NCBI RefSeq assembly: GCF_018390605.1
Contig: NZ_JAHBGD010000013.1
Location: 1-32,418 of the forward strand
Direction: 5' to 3'
Origin: Ancylobacter defluvii
GTDB lineage: Bacteria; Pseudomonadota; Alphaproteobacteria; Rhizobiales; Xanthobacteraceae
Length of the DNA stretch: 32,418 nt
Shown here: in pieces, positions 7,370 through 15,588 of the stretch
How positions within the stretch are numbered: the first letter of the stretch is position 1
Layout of the letters: each line of letters begins with the position of its first letter
The notes under the pieces: generated by a model
Told to the model about the DNA's origin: nothing
What the model saw: the letters and a program-made list of their open reading frames with translations, nothing else
The model's database searches: none
Position numbers and translations under genes: made by a program

Positions 7370-8617
7370 TCATATTGCCGATAGAGCAGAAGCTGCCGCG
7401 ATCCGCCCGCGTTTTGCATCGACCTCGGTTCCGTAGGGGGCCGATCGCTGCTGAAGATCTCTCAAGATCGATTGCGCTAAATCTCCTTGCGCCGGGATCG
7501 GCAGCAATCGGTTGTGATAGTCGTCTGCGCCGAGCCGCTGCTCCCCGCCGAGGACCACGGGGAGAAGATCGATGGCCGCCACCCTGCCGTCGTGATCGAA
7601 ATGGCAGGTGGCGACAACGCTCTTCCAGACCTCGGGCGGGCTCCATTCCTTCTGCCCCTCCTTCAGGTGAAAGAGGAAGTTGCCGAGACCGTAGAACAGC
7701 GGCGCCCCCTTGTAGATTTCGATCGCCTGAAGCACGGGAGCTCCATGGCCGACGAAGGCGCCGGCTCCAGCGTCGACGCAGCGATGCGCGAAATCGACGA
7801 CCCAAGCCGGCACGTTCTGCCAGCTCGGCTCCCAGTGATGTTGGTGCAGATAGGCGATCACGAAGGCACCCCCGGCCGTGGCGCGGCTTATGGCGTCGAG
7901 TTGCCCCCGGGCACTGTCCTCGTCCACGATGATGCGGCGGCACGGCGCTGCGGCTTCGCGGAAGATCGTGCCCCAGAAGTCGATTTCATCGGCTGCGACC
8001 GAGGGACGGTCATTGGGCTGCGCGTAGTTCGCGCGCTCCAGCGGCGAACTCTCGAACAGGTGCTGGATTTCCCGCAGGGATTCGAGCCGGGCGGGGTCGA
8101 GCTCGAAAATCCGCTTTACGCGTAGCCGGTTCACGCCGGGGCGCGCGGGGCGATCCTTGCCCGCGTCGTCGGCATACATCGTATCCGGCCCGGGACCGGC
8201 ATCCATCGCCACTAGCGCCACCTGGCGCCCGCCGAGTGGGCCCACGCCGGCGCGCTGTGCGTCGTCCCAGTCGATGCCGATTCCCGCGTGGAGGAAGTCG
8301 CGTGAACTGACCTCTTCCAGCGTCGACAGGATGCCGGAAGGGCCAAGATCGAACGCGTGATTGTTCGACAACGACAGCACATTGAAGCCAATGGCCTTCA
8401 AAGCGTCGAGCACCTCGGGGCCGGACGAGCCGAAGTAGAACCCTTTGAGCGGCCAGCCCTCGTGCCGGCCATAGATGCAGCCCTCGAAATTGGTGAACGC
8501 GACATCGGCGCGCCGCAGGGTTTCGACCACGCTGGCGAAACCGGGCTCGGTAGCTTCCCGCACATCGTGATGGATAAGGGACTGGCCCGTCACGGCGAGG
8601 GTGAACGGCTTGGACAT
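7370..8617 (-). CDS. CapA-family (poly-gamma-glutamate biosynthesis type) metallophosphatase-like protein
   Basis: 415 residues from the ATG at 8617; an upstream TTG at 8635 is possible but has no ribosome-binding site. Family motifs are in order: TGQSLI near residue 10 (usually GD in the family, so the usual Asp is Gln here), NFEGCI at 43-48, LSLSNNHAFDLG at 81-92, then HHWEPSWQ, VGHGAPVLQ and the late YGLGNFLF. This is the fold of PgsA/CapA, but there is no signal peptide or membrane anchor, so the protein looks cytoplasmic, unlike capsule-type CapA. It is the last gene of an amino-acid ABC importer operon, 85 nt after the binding-protein gene. A role in processing an imported glutamyl or related compound is a guess; substrate and metal dependence are unknown. 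Confidence 0.82.
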   Translation of the reverse strand: MSKPFTLAVTGQSLIHHDVREATEPGFASVVETLRRADVAFTNFEGCIYGRHEGWPLKGFYFGSSGPEVLDALKAIGFNVLSLSNNHAFDLGPSGILSTLEEVSSRDFLHAGIGIDWDDAQRAGVGPLGGRQVALVAMDAGPGPDTMYADDAGKDRPARPGVNRLRVKRIFELDPARLESLREIQHLFESSPLERANYAQPNDRPSVAADEIDFWGTIFREAAAPCRRIIVDEDSARGQLDAISRATAGGAFVIAYLHQHHWEPSWQNVPAWVVDFAHRCVDAGAGAFVGHGAPVLQAIEIYKGAPLFYGLGNFLFHLKEGQKEWSPPEVWKSVVATCHFDHDGRVAAIDLLPVVLGGEQRLGADDYHNRLLPIPAQGDLAQSILRDLQQRSAPYGTEVDAKRGRIAAASALSAI

Positions 8618-8702
8618 GACACGGTGTTCTTTCAAAGGCGCACGATAGCAGGGAGGAAGGCGGCCATGCGGGGCAGACGCATCGCCGCTGCGATCCGGAG
8701 GG

Positions 8703-9542
8703 CTACTTCGGAGGTGACATGTCCATGCCGAACCACTTCTCGGTCAGAGCCATGATGGCTCCGTCCTCATTGGCACTCGCGATCGCCTTGTCGAAGGCGA
8801 CCTTCAACTGCGGATCCGTCTTGCGGATGCCGATTCCCGCGCCGGGCCCCCAGGGGCCGCCATTGAGCATGGGACCGTAGAATTCGGCCACGTCGCCATC
8901 CTTGCTCTCAAGGAAGGTCTTGAGGACGAAATAATCCGCCAGCGTGCCATCGACCCGGCCGGCCGCCACGTCCATGGTCATGTTCTCGTTGGTGTCGTAG
9001 CTGCGGATGGTCGCGACCTTGCCGAACAGCTCGTTCACCACGACCTCGGAATTGGACGAGCGCAGCACGCCCAGCGTCCGCCCGCTCAGCGCGGTGCGCA
9101 GCGTATCGATGGTCGCCTGCTTGGAAGCGTCCATCTGGGTGAGGTTCAGTTTCGCCTTGGCATCGGTCGGCGGAAGGCCGAGGCCCTTGCGCATGACGAT
9201 CTGGTTGAAGCCCACCGCATAGGGCGTCGAGAAATCGATCGTCTTCTTCCGTTTCTCGGTGATCGACATTCCGCCCATGATGGCATCGTACTTGCCGACC
9301 GTGAGGGCGGGAATGATGCCATCCCAGTCCTGCGCGACGAAAGTGCAGGTCGCGCCCATGCGGCGGCACAGCTCATAGCCGAGATCGACGTCGAAACCGA
9401 TCAGCTTGCCGGTGGGGTCGGTCGAGTTCCAGGGCGGCGAAGAGCCCTCGGTCGCGATGGTGACCTTCATCGGTTCCTGCGCGAGCACGGGCGCCAGTCC
9501 CATCGTGGTGGCGAGGGCAAGGGCAAGCATGAGCTTTTTCAT
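8703..9542 (-). CDS. Polar amino-acid ABC transporter, periplasmic binding protein
   Basis: 279 residues from the ATG at 9542, which has an AGAGGAG ribosome-binding site. A signal peptide (KKLMLALALATTMGLAPVLA) is followed by a family-3 solute-binding domain: FDVDLGYELCRRMG near the start, then DWDGIIPALTVGKYDAIMGGMSIT and RKKTIDFSTPY, the segment whose Ser, Thr and Arg bind the amino-acid carboxylate in HisJ/ArgT-type proteins. The acidic Asp in GRVDGTLADY would face a basic side chain, so a cationic or opine-like ligand is plausible but unproven. It lies 91 nt after its permease gene with a hairpin (9577-9594) between them, often seen where the binding protein is made in excess. Confidence 0.92.
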   Translation of the reverse strand: MKKLMLALALATTMGLAPVLAQEPMKVTIATEGSSPPWNSTDPTGKLIGFDVDLGYELCRRMGATCTFVAQDWDGIIPALTVGKYDAIMGGMSITEKRKKTIDFSTPYAVGFNQIVMRKGLGLPPTDAKAKLNLTQMDASKQATIDTLRTALSGRTLGVLRSSNSEVVVNELFGKVATIRSYDTNENMTMDVAAGRVDGTLADYFVLKTFLESKDGDVAEFYGPMLNGGPWGPGAGIGIRKTDPQLKVAFDKAIASANEDGAIMALTEKWFGMDMSPPK

Positions 9543-9576
9543 ATGTGTCTCCTCTGGAAAGGCATGCGGGGGCGTG

Positions 9577-9594
9577 CCGCCGAGCACGCGGCGG
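9577..9594. other. Intercistronic hairpin between permease and binding-protein genes
   Basis: CCGCCG-AGCACG-CGGCGG is a perfect 6-bp GC stem with a 6-nt loop, in the 91-nt gap inside the left ABC operon. No T-run follows. It could stabilise the downstream mRNA or cause partial termination. Confidence 0.4.
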
Positions 9595-9633
9595 TTGGTG
9601 TCGGTGGAATGGAGGCGACGGCGGCGTGGCTGG

Positions 9634-10359
9634 TCAGAGCGCCTGCCGCAGCTTCAGGAGCCACGGGAAGCGCGCCTTGTCTGGCGGCGCCCCGGAGAGA
9701 TGGAGTTCGATGAGGTTGAACAATCGCGAGGCTAGGAATGTCAGGCCGAGATAGATCGCGCCGGCGGCGATGAAGACCTCGTAGGGAGCGAAGGTCTCAG
9801 AGACCAGCTTTCGCGCCAGTCCGGTGATCTCCAGCAGCGTGACCGTGCTGGCCAGCGAGCTTGCCTTGATCATGCCGACAACTTCGTTGGCATAGGAGGG
9901 CAGCACGGTGCGGAAGGCGAGCGGGAACACGATCCGCAGGCGGATCTTGGTGGGCGACAGGCCGATCGCCTGTGCCGCTTCGACGAGGCCCGGCGGCACG
10001 GACTGAATGCCGCCCCGGAACACCTCGATGGTATACGCCGCACTGTTGAGCGAGAAGGCAAGCAAGGCGCAGTAGAACGGATCGCGGAACAGCAGCCACA
10101 AGAAGCTTTCGCGCACGAAGGCGAGCTGGCTGAGCCCGTAGTAGATGAGGAACAGCTGAACCAGCAGCGGCGTTCCGCGGAACACATAGGTATAGGCGAG
10201 TACCGGCATCGACAGCCATTGCGAGCGGGAGGCCCGCATGAAGGCCAGCGGCACGGATAGGCCGAAGCCGATGAGGAGCGACAGGATGGTGAGCTCCAGC
10301 GTCAGCACGACGCCACCCAGCAGGGTCTCGATGCTCTCGGTGATGAGGGCGATATCCAT
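9634..10359 (-). CDS. Polar amino-acid ABC transporter permease (HisM type)
   Basis: 241 residues from the ATG at 10359, preceded by GAGGG; an in-frame upstream start at 10404 would run back into the previous gene. This inner-membrane subunit has about five helices and the family's N-terminal layout (TLLGGVVLTLELTILSLLIG). The coupling-loop signature is EAAQAIGLSPTKIRLRIVFPLAFR (about 144-167), which docks onto the ATPase subunit. The family motif VFRGTPLLVQLFLIYYGL is also present. It starts 10 nt after the partner permease, as the second half of the heterodimeric channel. Confidence 0.92.
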   Translation of the reverse strand: MDIALITESIETLLGGVVLTLELTILSLLIGFGLSVPLAFMRASRSQWLSMPVLAYTYVFRGTPLLVQLFLIYYGLSQLAFVRESFLWLLFRDPFYCALLAFSLNSAAYTIEVFRGGIQSVPPGLVEAAQAIGLSPTKIRLRIVFPLAFRTVLPSYANEVVGMIKASSLASTVTLLEITGLARKLVSETFAPYEVFIAAGAIYLGLTFLASRLFNLIELHLSGAPPDKARFPWLLKLRQAL

Positions 10360-10369
10360 GGCGTAACCC

Positions 10370-11029
10370 TCAATGTACCGGGGCGAGCATGCGGCGCTCG
10401 ACAAGACGGAATGTCAGCAGGGAGAAGCTGGTGAGCATCAGGTAGAGCGCCGACGCCGCGAGATAGAAGGTCAGCGGATCGCGCATCGAACCGGCACCGA
10501 CCACGGCGACGCGCATGATGTCGGAGAGACCCACGATCGAAATGAGCGACGTGTCCTTGAGCAGCGAAATCCAGAGATTGCACAGGGCTGGAAGCGCGAT
10601 CCGCGCCATCTGGGGCAGAATGACCAGCAGCCACGTCTGCCAGGGTGCCAGTCCGATCGACAGCGCGGCTTCGGTTTGCCCGCGCGGAATGGCCTGGATT
10701 GCTCCCCGGAAAATCTCCGTGGCATAAGCGCCGAACACCACGGTCAGGCTAAAGACCCCCGCCCACAGCGCGCTGACCTCGACATAGGAGCCGACCAGCG
10801 CGGTGAGCGCGGCGGTGCCACCGAAATAGACGAGGAGAATGACCAGCAGCTCCGGCACGCCACGCACGATGGTTGTGTAGGCATCGGCGACCATTCGCAG
10901 CGCGCGGAAGCGCGATAGCTTTGCCGCCGCGCCCGCAAGCCCCACCAGCATGCCGAAGGCGCCACTGATGGCGGCCACCAGCACCGTCGTCTCCAGACCG
11001 CGCAGGAACTGTTCCTCAAAACCTCCCAT
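10370..11029 (-). CDS. Polar amino-acid ABC transporter permease (HisQ type)
   Basis: 219 residues from the ATG at 11029, chosen because a GAGGG ribosome-binding site sits 8 nt before it; an ATG at 11047 overlaps the ATPase stop codon but has none. It is an inner-membrane subunit with FLRGLETTVLVAAISGAFG at the start, IVRGVPELLVILLVYFGG (family motif) and the coupling loop EAALSIGLAPWQTWLLVILPQMAR. It pairs with the next permease and the upstream ATPase. Confidence 0.92.
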   Translation of the reverse strand: MGGFEEQFLRGLETTVLVAAISGAFGMLVGLAGAAAKLSRFRALRMVADAYTTIVRGVPELLVILLVYFGGTAALTALVGSYVEVSALWAGVFSLTVVFGAYATEIFRGAIQAIPRGQTEAALSIGLAPWQTWLLVILPQMARIALPALCNLWISLLKDTSLISIVGLSDIMRVAVVGAGSMRDPLTFYLAASALYLMLTSFSLLTFRLVERRMLAPVH

Positions 11030-11040
11030 CGCCGACACCC

Positions 11041-11862
11041 TCAACATACCGGATCGAGAAAACGGCGCAGCCCCGCCGAGGCCGGCCGGGACAGCACCTC
11101 TTCGGGAGGGCCCTCTTCCTCGATCCGCCCGCCCTGCATGAAGGCGACGCGGCTGGACACCTCGCGGGCGAAGGAAAGCTCGTGGGTGACGAGGATCATG
11201 GTCCGCCCTTCCTCCGCGAGGCTGCGGATCGCGCGCAGCACCTCACCCGTCAGTTCCGGGTCGAGCGCCGACGTCGGCTCGTCGAACAGCAGCACCTCCG
11301 GCTCCATGGCGAGAGCGCGTGCGATGGCGACCCGTTGCTGCTGGCCACCGGACAGGTGGCGGGGATAATGGTCGCGCCGCTCGATCAGCCCCACCTTGCG
11401 CAGATAGTGTTCGGCGCACTCCGTGGCGGCCCGGCGCGTCAGTCCGCGCACGTGGACCGGCCCTTCCATGACGTTCTCAAGCGCGGTCTTGTGCGGCCAG
11501 AGATTGAAGCTCTGGAACACCATGCCCAGCGAGGCCCGCACGCGACGCGCCTGACGCGCATCACCGATGCGCGCACCGTTGCGACCGGCGGGAGGCCGGA
11601 TATCGAGCTTCTCGTCGCGGAACCAGATTTCGCCACTGTCAGGCACTTCGAGCAGGTTGAGACAGCGCAGCAAGGTGCTCTTGCCCGAGCCGCTGGCACC
11701 CAGCACCGAGATGACCTCATGGGGATAGGCCGCGAGACTGACCCCACGCAGAACCGGATGCGTGCCCAGCGTCTTGTGCACATTCTCGGCGCGCAATGAG
11801 GCGATCGCCGCCGCGCGCCCGCGACGCGGGTTTTCCGAATGAATGTCGATCGCTGTTTGCAT
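11041..11862 (-). CDS. Polar amino-acid ABC transporter ATPase (HisP/GlnQ type)
   Basis: 273 residues, the first gene of the left importer operon, on the cytoplasmic face. It has Walker A GASGSGKS (55-62), Q-loop Gln117, signature LSGGQQQR (170-177), Walker B LLFDE (191-195), the D-loop SALD and switch His227, so all motifs for ATP hydrolysis are intact. The first 20 or so residues are extra relative to the family core and rich in Arg; a shorter start cannot be excluded. The insert RPPAGRNGARIGDARQARRVRAS before the Q-loop is normal for this subfamily. It is divergent from a LysR gene that probably controls it. Confidence 0.94.
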   Translation of the reverse strand: MQTAIDIHSENPRRGRAAAIASLRAENVHKTLGTHPVLRGVSLAAYPHEVISVLGASGSGKSTLLRCLNLLEVPDSGEIWFRDEKLDIRPPAGRNGARIGDARQARRVRASLGMVFQSFNLWPHKTALENVMEGPVHVRGLTRRAATECAEHYLRKVGLIERRDHYPRHLSGGQQQRVAIARALAMEPEVLLFDEPTSALDPELTGEVLRAIRSLAEEGRTMILVTHELSFAREVSSRVAFMQGGRIEEEGPPEEVLSRPASAGLRRFLDPVC

Positions 11863-12152
11863 CGTGCGTCCGGCCTGGGCATCACGTTCGCGCGCCTCCA
11901 GGATGAGACGGCCGGCCCGAGGCCCGCGAGCGGCCGGCGTGGTCAGAAAACAACCCTGCCTATATCGGCGTCAATTTATAAGCTGAGAATAATTTCGATA
12001 AGCATCACTTATCATCGACCTCTCAGCCCACAGCGCGTGCGGGTTCGAAATGCTGGATAGATCTAAATGACTCGCGGCGGCCCGACGCCTTCTTGCGGTT
12101 TTGGCTTAAGTCAAGATTATGCCTTCCATCCTTCCTCGCGAAAGCCGCCAAC
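11863..12152. promoter_or_regulatory. Divergent promoter region, left ABC operon and LysR gene
   Basis: 290 nt between the two divergent starts, with an AT-rich core around 11960-12020. It contains GATAAG-CATCA-CTTATC (11997-12013), an inverted repeat of LysR-box size and T-N11-A form, plus a looser partner TTATAAGCTGAGAATAA just to its left. These are the most likely sites for the neighbouring LysR regulator. Confidence 0.55.
11997..12013. promoter_or_regulatory. Candidate LysR-type operator
   Basis: Perfect 6-bp inverted repeat GATAAG/CTTATC with a 5-nt spacer, matching the T-N11-A outline of LysR recognition sites, about 140 nt upstream of both divergent starts. Confidence 0.55.
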
Positions 12153-13082
12153 GTGCCTGACCAGCCCAGTGCCGACGTCAAACTGCGTCAGTTGCAAATC
12201 CTCCGGGAGGTTCTACGGACCGGATCGGCCCGCTATGCCGCGCGGCTGTTGAAGGTCAGCCAGCCGGCCGTCAGCCAGCACATCAAGCAGCTGGAGGCGA
12301 CGCTGGGCTTTCCGCTTTTCCTGCGCGAGAAGAACCGGTTGATCCCGACCCATCAGGCATGGGAGCTGCTCCGCGACATCGAGGTCACCTTTGCCAGCCT
12401 GGAGAAGGTCGGCAAGTCGATTGCGGCGCTGAAGGGCCAGGAGCCCACGGCGGTGGGGCTCGCGGCGCCGGGCATCTTCTGCTTTGAACTGCTCCCACGC
12501 GCACTTAGCGCCCTGCGCGCGCACTATCCCGGCTGTTCTGTGCACCTGCATTCGGGCAGCTACCAGCAGACCGCCGAGCACGTACTCAATGGGCGAGCCG
12601 ATCTCGGCCTCTCCCGCCTTCCGCTCGACAGCAATGTGTTCGAGTGGCGCCCGGTCGCGACCGCCCGTAACGTCTGCCTGATCTATCCCGGACATCGCTT
12701 CGAGCAGAAGGACCTGGTGGTCGCGGAGGACCTGGTCTCCGAGGCGCTCGTCGACATCGATCCGCAGTTCTCGGCCCATCAGATGAACGTCAACTCGCTG
12801 CGCTACATGGGCGTCGAGCCGAACATCGCCGTGGAGTTCGATGCGACCGGCCACGATGCGGGCTTCGTGGCCGCCGGCATCGGGGTGTCCGTCACCAATG
12901 AAGTCATCGCGCGCGAATATCGCCGCTTCGGCCTGATCACGCGTCCGTTCGAGCCGAGCGCGGTCTATCATTACGTCGTGTTCTGGCGGCGCGGGTACAA
13001 GCTGAACGGGCGCCAGCAATTCCTCGCGGACGAACTGGCGCGCAGTTTCGTCGTTTCGCCGCCGCGAGCGGGGTCAACGTAG
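12153..13082 (+). CDS. LysR-family transcriptional regulator (left module)
   Basis: 309 residues from the GTG at 12153, which places the DNA-binding domain at the usual distance from the N-terminus; a TTG at 12093 would add 20 residues of unlikely sequence. The winged helix-turn-helix is at about 10-68 (KLRQLQILREVL, then VSQPAVSQHIKQLEATLGFPLFLR). The effector-binding domain follows (about 90-295), with typical GRADLGLSRL and FVAAGIGVSVTNEVIA elements. It is divergent from the left ABC operon, so LysR-type control of that importer is likely. Its 3' end overlaps the end of the opposing LysR gene by 9 nt. Confidence 0.9.
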   Translation: MPDQPSADVKLRQLQILREVLRTGSARYAARLLKVSQPAVSQHIKQLEATLGFPLFLREKNRLIPTHQAWELLRDIEVTFASLEKVGKSIAALKGQEPTAVGLAAPGIFCFELLPRALSALRAHYPGCSVHLHSGSYQQTAEHVLNGRADLGLSRLPLDSNVFEWRPVATARNVCLIYPGHRFEQKDLVVAEDLVSEALVDIDPQFSAHQMNVNSLRYMGVEPNIAVEFDATGHDAGFVAAGIGVSVTNEVIAREYRRFGLITRPFEPSAVYHYVVFWRRGYKLNGRQQFLADELARSFVVSPPRAGST

Positions 13083-13952
13083 CGCACCGACCTCCCGCCC
13101 CGCCTCCTCCCGCAACAAAGCGAGGAAAGCCTCGGCCTCCCGCGAGGCGCCGCTGCGCCGGGTGAAGGCGCCGATGTGCCGGTGGAACGCGTCCTCCCCA
13201 AGGGAGAAGACCCGGACGCGCTCTGACGCCGCGCCGAGATCGGAATGGGGGATTAGCGCGACCCCCATGCCCTCGCTGACCAGCGCGATCATCGTATCAA
13301 GATAGTTGATCCAGATATTGTCGGCGACCGCCGTACCCGTCCGCTCCAGAAAGGCGTCGATCCTGCGACCGCTGATGGTCGAGCGGTCATAGCGCAGCAG
13401 CGGCCGCCCGACCATCGCCTCGCGCCAGTCGGCGGCGTCCACCGCCGCTGGCGCGATGAGCACGAAGGGCTTCGTGAGCAAATGGTGCCACACGACATTG
13501 CCGGGCAACTCACCGGAAGGCTGGATCATCACCGCGAGATCCAGTTCCTCGCGCTCGACCTGCCCGAGCAGGTCGTCCTCGCCGCGCATGGAGCGCAGTG
13601 TCACCTTGGGAAAAACCCGATGGAACGCCAGCATGCTGCGCGCGACCAGCCCACTATGCAGCGAGGCGACCGTACCCACGCGCAAGGTGGTGCGGATTTC
13701 GGAAACGGCATGGCGTCGGCGCATCTCCGCGACCAGCGACACGACCTGATCGGCCAGCGGCACCAGATCCTGCCCATCGGCGTTCAGCGTCGCGGAGCGG
13801 CCCGTTCGGAAGAACAGGCGGTAGCCGACAAAGTCCTCCAGCCGGCGGATCTGCTCGCTGACAGCCGATTGCGTCAGCCCGATGCGCTCGCCGGCCTCGG
13901 TGAAGGTGCCGTAGCGAACGGCCGCCAGGAAGGTTTCGATTTCGCGCAGCAT
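13074..13952 (-). CDS. LysR-family transcriptional regulator (right module)
   Basis: 292 residues. The N-terminal winged helix-turn-helix (2-60) has the standard form REIETFLAAVRYGTFTEAGERIGLTQSAVSEQIRRLE. The effector domain has HSGLVARSMLAFHRVFP, EELDLAVMI and ALVSEGMGVALIPHSDL, which match the family's ligand-binding folds. The gene is divergent from the right ABC operon and is preceded by a strong palindrome at 13985-14005. Regulation of that operon and of itself is likely. It is not a close copy of the opposing LysR, so the two modules did not arise by a recent duplication. Confidence 0.92.
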   Translation of the reverse strand: MLREIETFLAAVRYGTFTEAGERIGLTQSAVSEQIRRLEDFVGYRLFFRTGRSATLNADGQDLVPLADQVVSLVAEMRRRHAVSEIRTTLRVGTVASLHSGLVARSMLAFHRVFPKVTLRSMRGEDDLLGQVEREELDLAVMIQPSGELPGNVVWHHLLTKPFVLIAPAAVDAADWREAMVGRPLLRYDRSTISGRRIDAFLERTGTAVADNIWINYLDTMIALVSEGMGVALIPHSDLGAASERVRVFSLGEDAFHRHIGAFTRRSGASREAEAFLALLREEAGREVGALR

Positions 13953-13984
13953 CTCCGACGACCACCTCGCGTAGGACTAAACTG

Positions 13985-14005
13985 AGCATCGAAATCTTCG
14001 ATGCT
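13985..14005. promoter_or_regulatory. Candidate LysR-type operator, long palindrome
   Basis: AGCATCGAA-ATC-TTCGATGCT is a perfect 9-bp inverted repeat with a 3-nt centre. It extends to 12 bp per arm with one mismatch (13982-14008). It lies 33 nt before the LysR start and about 75 nt before the right operon's binding-protein start, where a LysR regulator would act on both. Confidence 0.7.
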
Positions 14006-14079
14006 TAGCTACGGGATTATTCGTTTTCCGATCGCACTGCAACATGGTCTTCTTTTCCGCATAACCAGAGGGAAAAGCC

Positions 14080-14913
14080 ATGTTTCATCGTATGTCACGC
14101 CTCGCCGGCGGGCTGGTCGCGCTCGCCATGGGCCTGGGCCTGAACGTCGCTGCCGCGCAGGAATCCCGCCTCGATACCATCGTCAAGCGCGATAAGGTGA
14201 TCGTCGCCGTTTCGTCGACGGCCCGCCCCAACGGCTTCATCGACGAGAATGGCAGGCACACCGGCTTCGAGGTCGAATTCGCCCGGCTGATGGCCAAGGC
14301 GCTGGTCGGCGATCCCGACAAGATCGAACTGATGACCACCACCGTCGATGGCCGCTTCCCCGCCGTGCTGTCCGGCAAGGCGGATTTCGGCATCTCCACC
14401 GCCACCATCTATCCTGACCGGGCGGTGCGCCTCGCCTTCACCCGTCCCTACATTGATTCCAGCACGCTGGTCGTGGTGCCCAAGGGCTCGCAGATCAAGA
14501 CGCTGGCGGATCTCGACAATGAGAACGTGGTGCTGGGCTCGACCAACAGCGCCGCCATGGTCGACCGCGCCAAGAAATACGCGCCGAAGGCAAAGGCCAT
14601 CTTCTTCGACACCGACAGCGCCGCCGCCCTGGCGCTGAAGAGCGGCCGCTCGACCGCCTGGCAAGCGGATTCGGCGGCGGCGAACTTCTTCGTCGGGCAC
14701 AATGGCGATGAGTTCGTGGTGCTCGACGGCTCGCTCGGCACCATCAACAACAACGCCATCTTCATGAAGCCTGGCGACTTCCCGCTCTGGCTGGCGCTCG
14801 ACACCATCGTGCGTGAGTACGTCAACGGTTCGCGCTACGGCGAATATGCCGCGCTGTACAAGACGTGGTTCGGCAAGGAGCCGCCGCCCCAGCGGCCGTT
14901 CAACCAGAACTGA
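14080..14913 (+). CDS. Amino-acid ABC transporter, periplasmic binding protein (right module)
   Basis: 277 residues with a strong AGAGGG ribosome-binding site. A signal peptide (about 1-26, ending NVAAA-Q) is followed by a family-3 solute-binding domain: GFEVEFARLMAKAL, AVLSGKADFGISTATIYPDRAVRLAFTRPYIDSS, where the Arg and the Ser/Thr cluster bind the ligand's alpha-carboxylate and amino groups. The tail PPPQRPFNQN is proline-rich. It is the first gene of a plus-strand operon (binding protein, two permeases, ATPase, racemase-like protein). Sequence similarity to the left module's binding protein is only at family level, so the ligand probably differs. Confidence 0.93.
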   Translation: MFHRMSRLAGGLVALAMGLGLNVAAAQESRLDTIVKRDKVIVAVSSTARPNGFIDENGRHTGFEVEFARLMAKALVGDPDKIELMTTTVDGRFPAVLSGKADFGISTATIYPDRAVRLAFTRPYIDSSTLVVVPKGSQIKTLADLDNENVVLGSTNSAAMVDRAKKYAPKAKAIFFDTDSAAALALKSGRSTAWQADSAAANFFVGHNGDEFVVLDGSLGTINNNAIFMKPGDFPLWLALDTIVREYVNGSRYGEYAALYKTWFGKEPPPQRPFNQN

Positions 14914-14934
14914 CGGCCGAAAGAGCGTCCGTCC

Positions 14935-15588
14935 ATGGATTTCGGCTTTATCCTCAACAATGCACCTCTGCTGATGGAGGGGGCGGCGATGACCGTCGCC
15001 CTCGCCATCGGCGCCCTGCTCGGCGCCACGATCGGTGGCGGCGTGGTGGCGGGCCTGCGCATGAGCCGCCATGCGCCGCTCCGCTGTGTCGGCGCCGGCT
15101 TCGTCGAGATCATGCGCAACACGCCCATCCTCGTGCAGATCTTCGTGCTGTATTTCGGCTTGCCGACGCTGGGCGTGCACATGTCGGCATTCACCTCCGC
15201 CGTGCTGGCGATGTCGCTGCAGAACAGCGCCTATATCGGCGAGATCTACCGCGCGGGGCTGGAATCGATCCATCCGCGCCAGCGGGAGGCGGCACTGGCG
15301 TTGGGCATGATGCCCGGCATGGCGCTGAGGGTCATCCTGCTGCCGCAGGCGCTTCGCCGCGTCCTGCCGCCGCTCGGCAACCAGTTCATCATCATCATCA
15401 AGGACACCTCGGTCGCCTCGACCATCGCGGTCGCCGAACTGACCCAGGCCAGCAAGCTGCTGCTGGACCGCAGTGCCGCCCCCTACGAGACCTTCGCGAC
15501 GGTCGCCCTGATCTACCTCGCCATCAGCGCAGGCGTCGCCGGCGTGCTGAAGCTCGCCGAATGGCGCTATCCGGTGAGGGTTTCGTGA
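14935..15588 (+). CDS. Amino-acid ABC transporter permease 1 (right module)
   Basis: 217 residues, inner membrane, about five helices. It shows LLMEGAAMTVALAIGALLGA at the start, the family motif IMRNTPILVQIFVLYFGLP and the coupling loop EAALALGMMPGMALRVILLPQALRRVLPPL, followed by KDTSVASTIAVAELT. It starts 21 nt after the binding-protein stop codon. Its own stop overlaps the next start by one base (TGATG), so the two permeases are coupled. Confidence 0.93.
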   Translation: MDFGFILNNAPLLMEGAAMTVALAIGALLGATIGGGVVAGLRMSRHAPLRCVGAGFVEIMRNTPILVQIFVLYFGLPTLGVHMSAFTSAVLAMSLQNSAYIGEIYRAGLESIHPRQREAALALGMMPGMALRVILLPQALRRVLPPLGNQFIIIIKDTSVASTIAVAELTQASKLLLDRSAAPYETFATVALIYLAISAGVAGVLKLAEWRYPVRVS

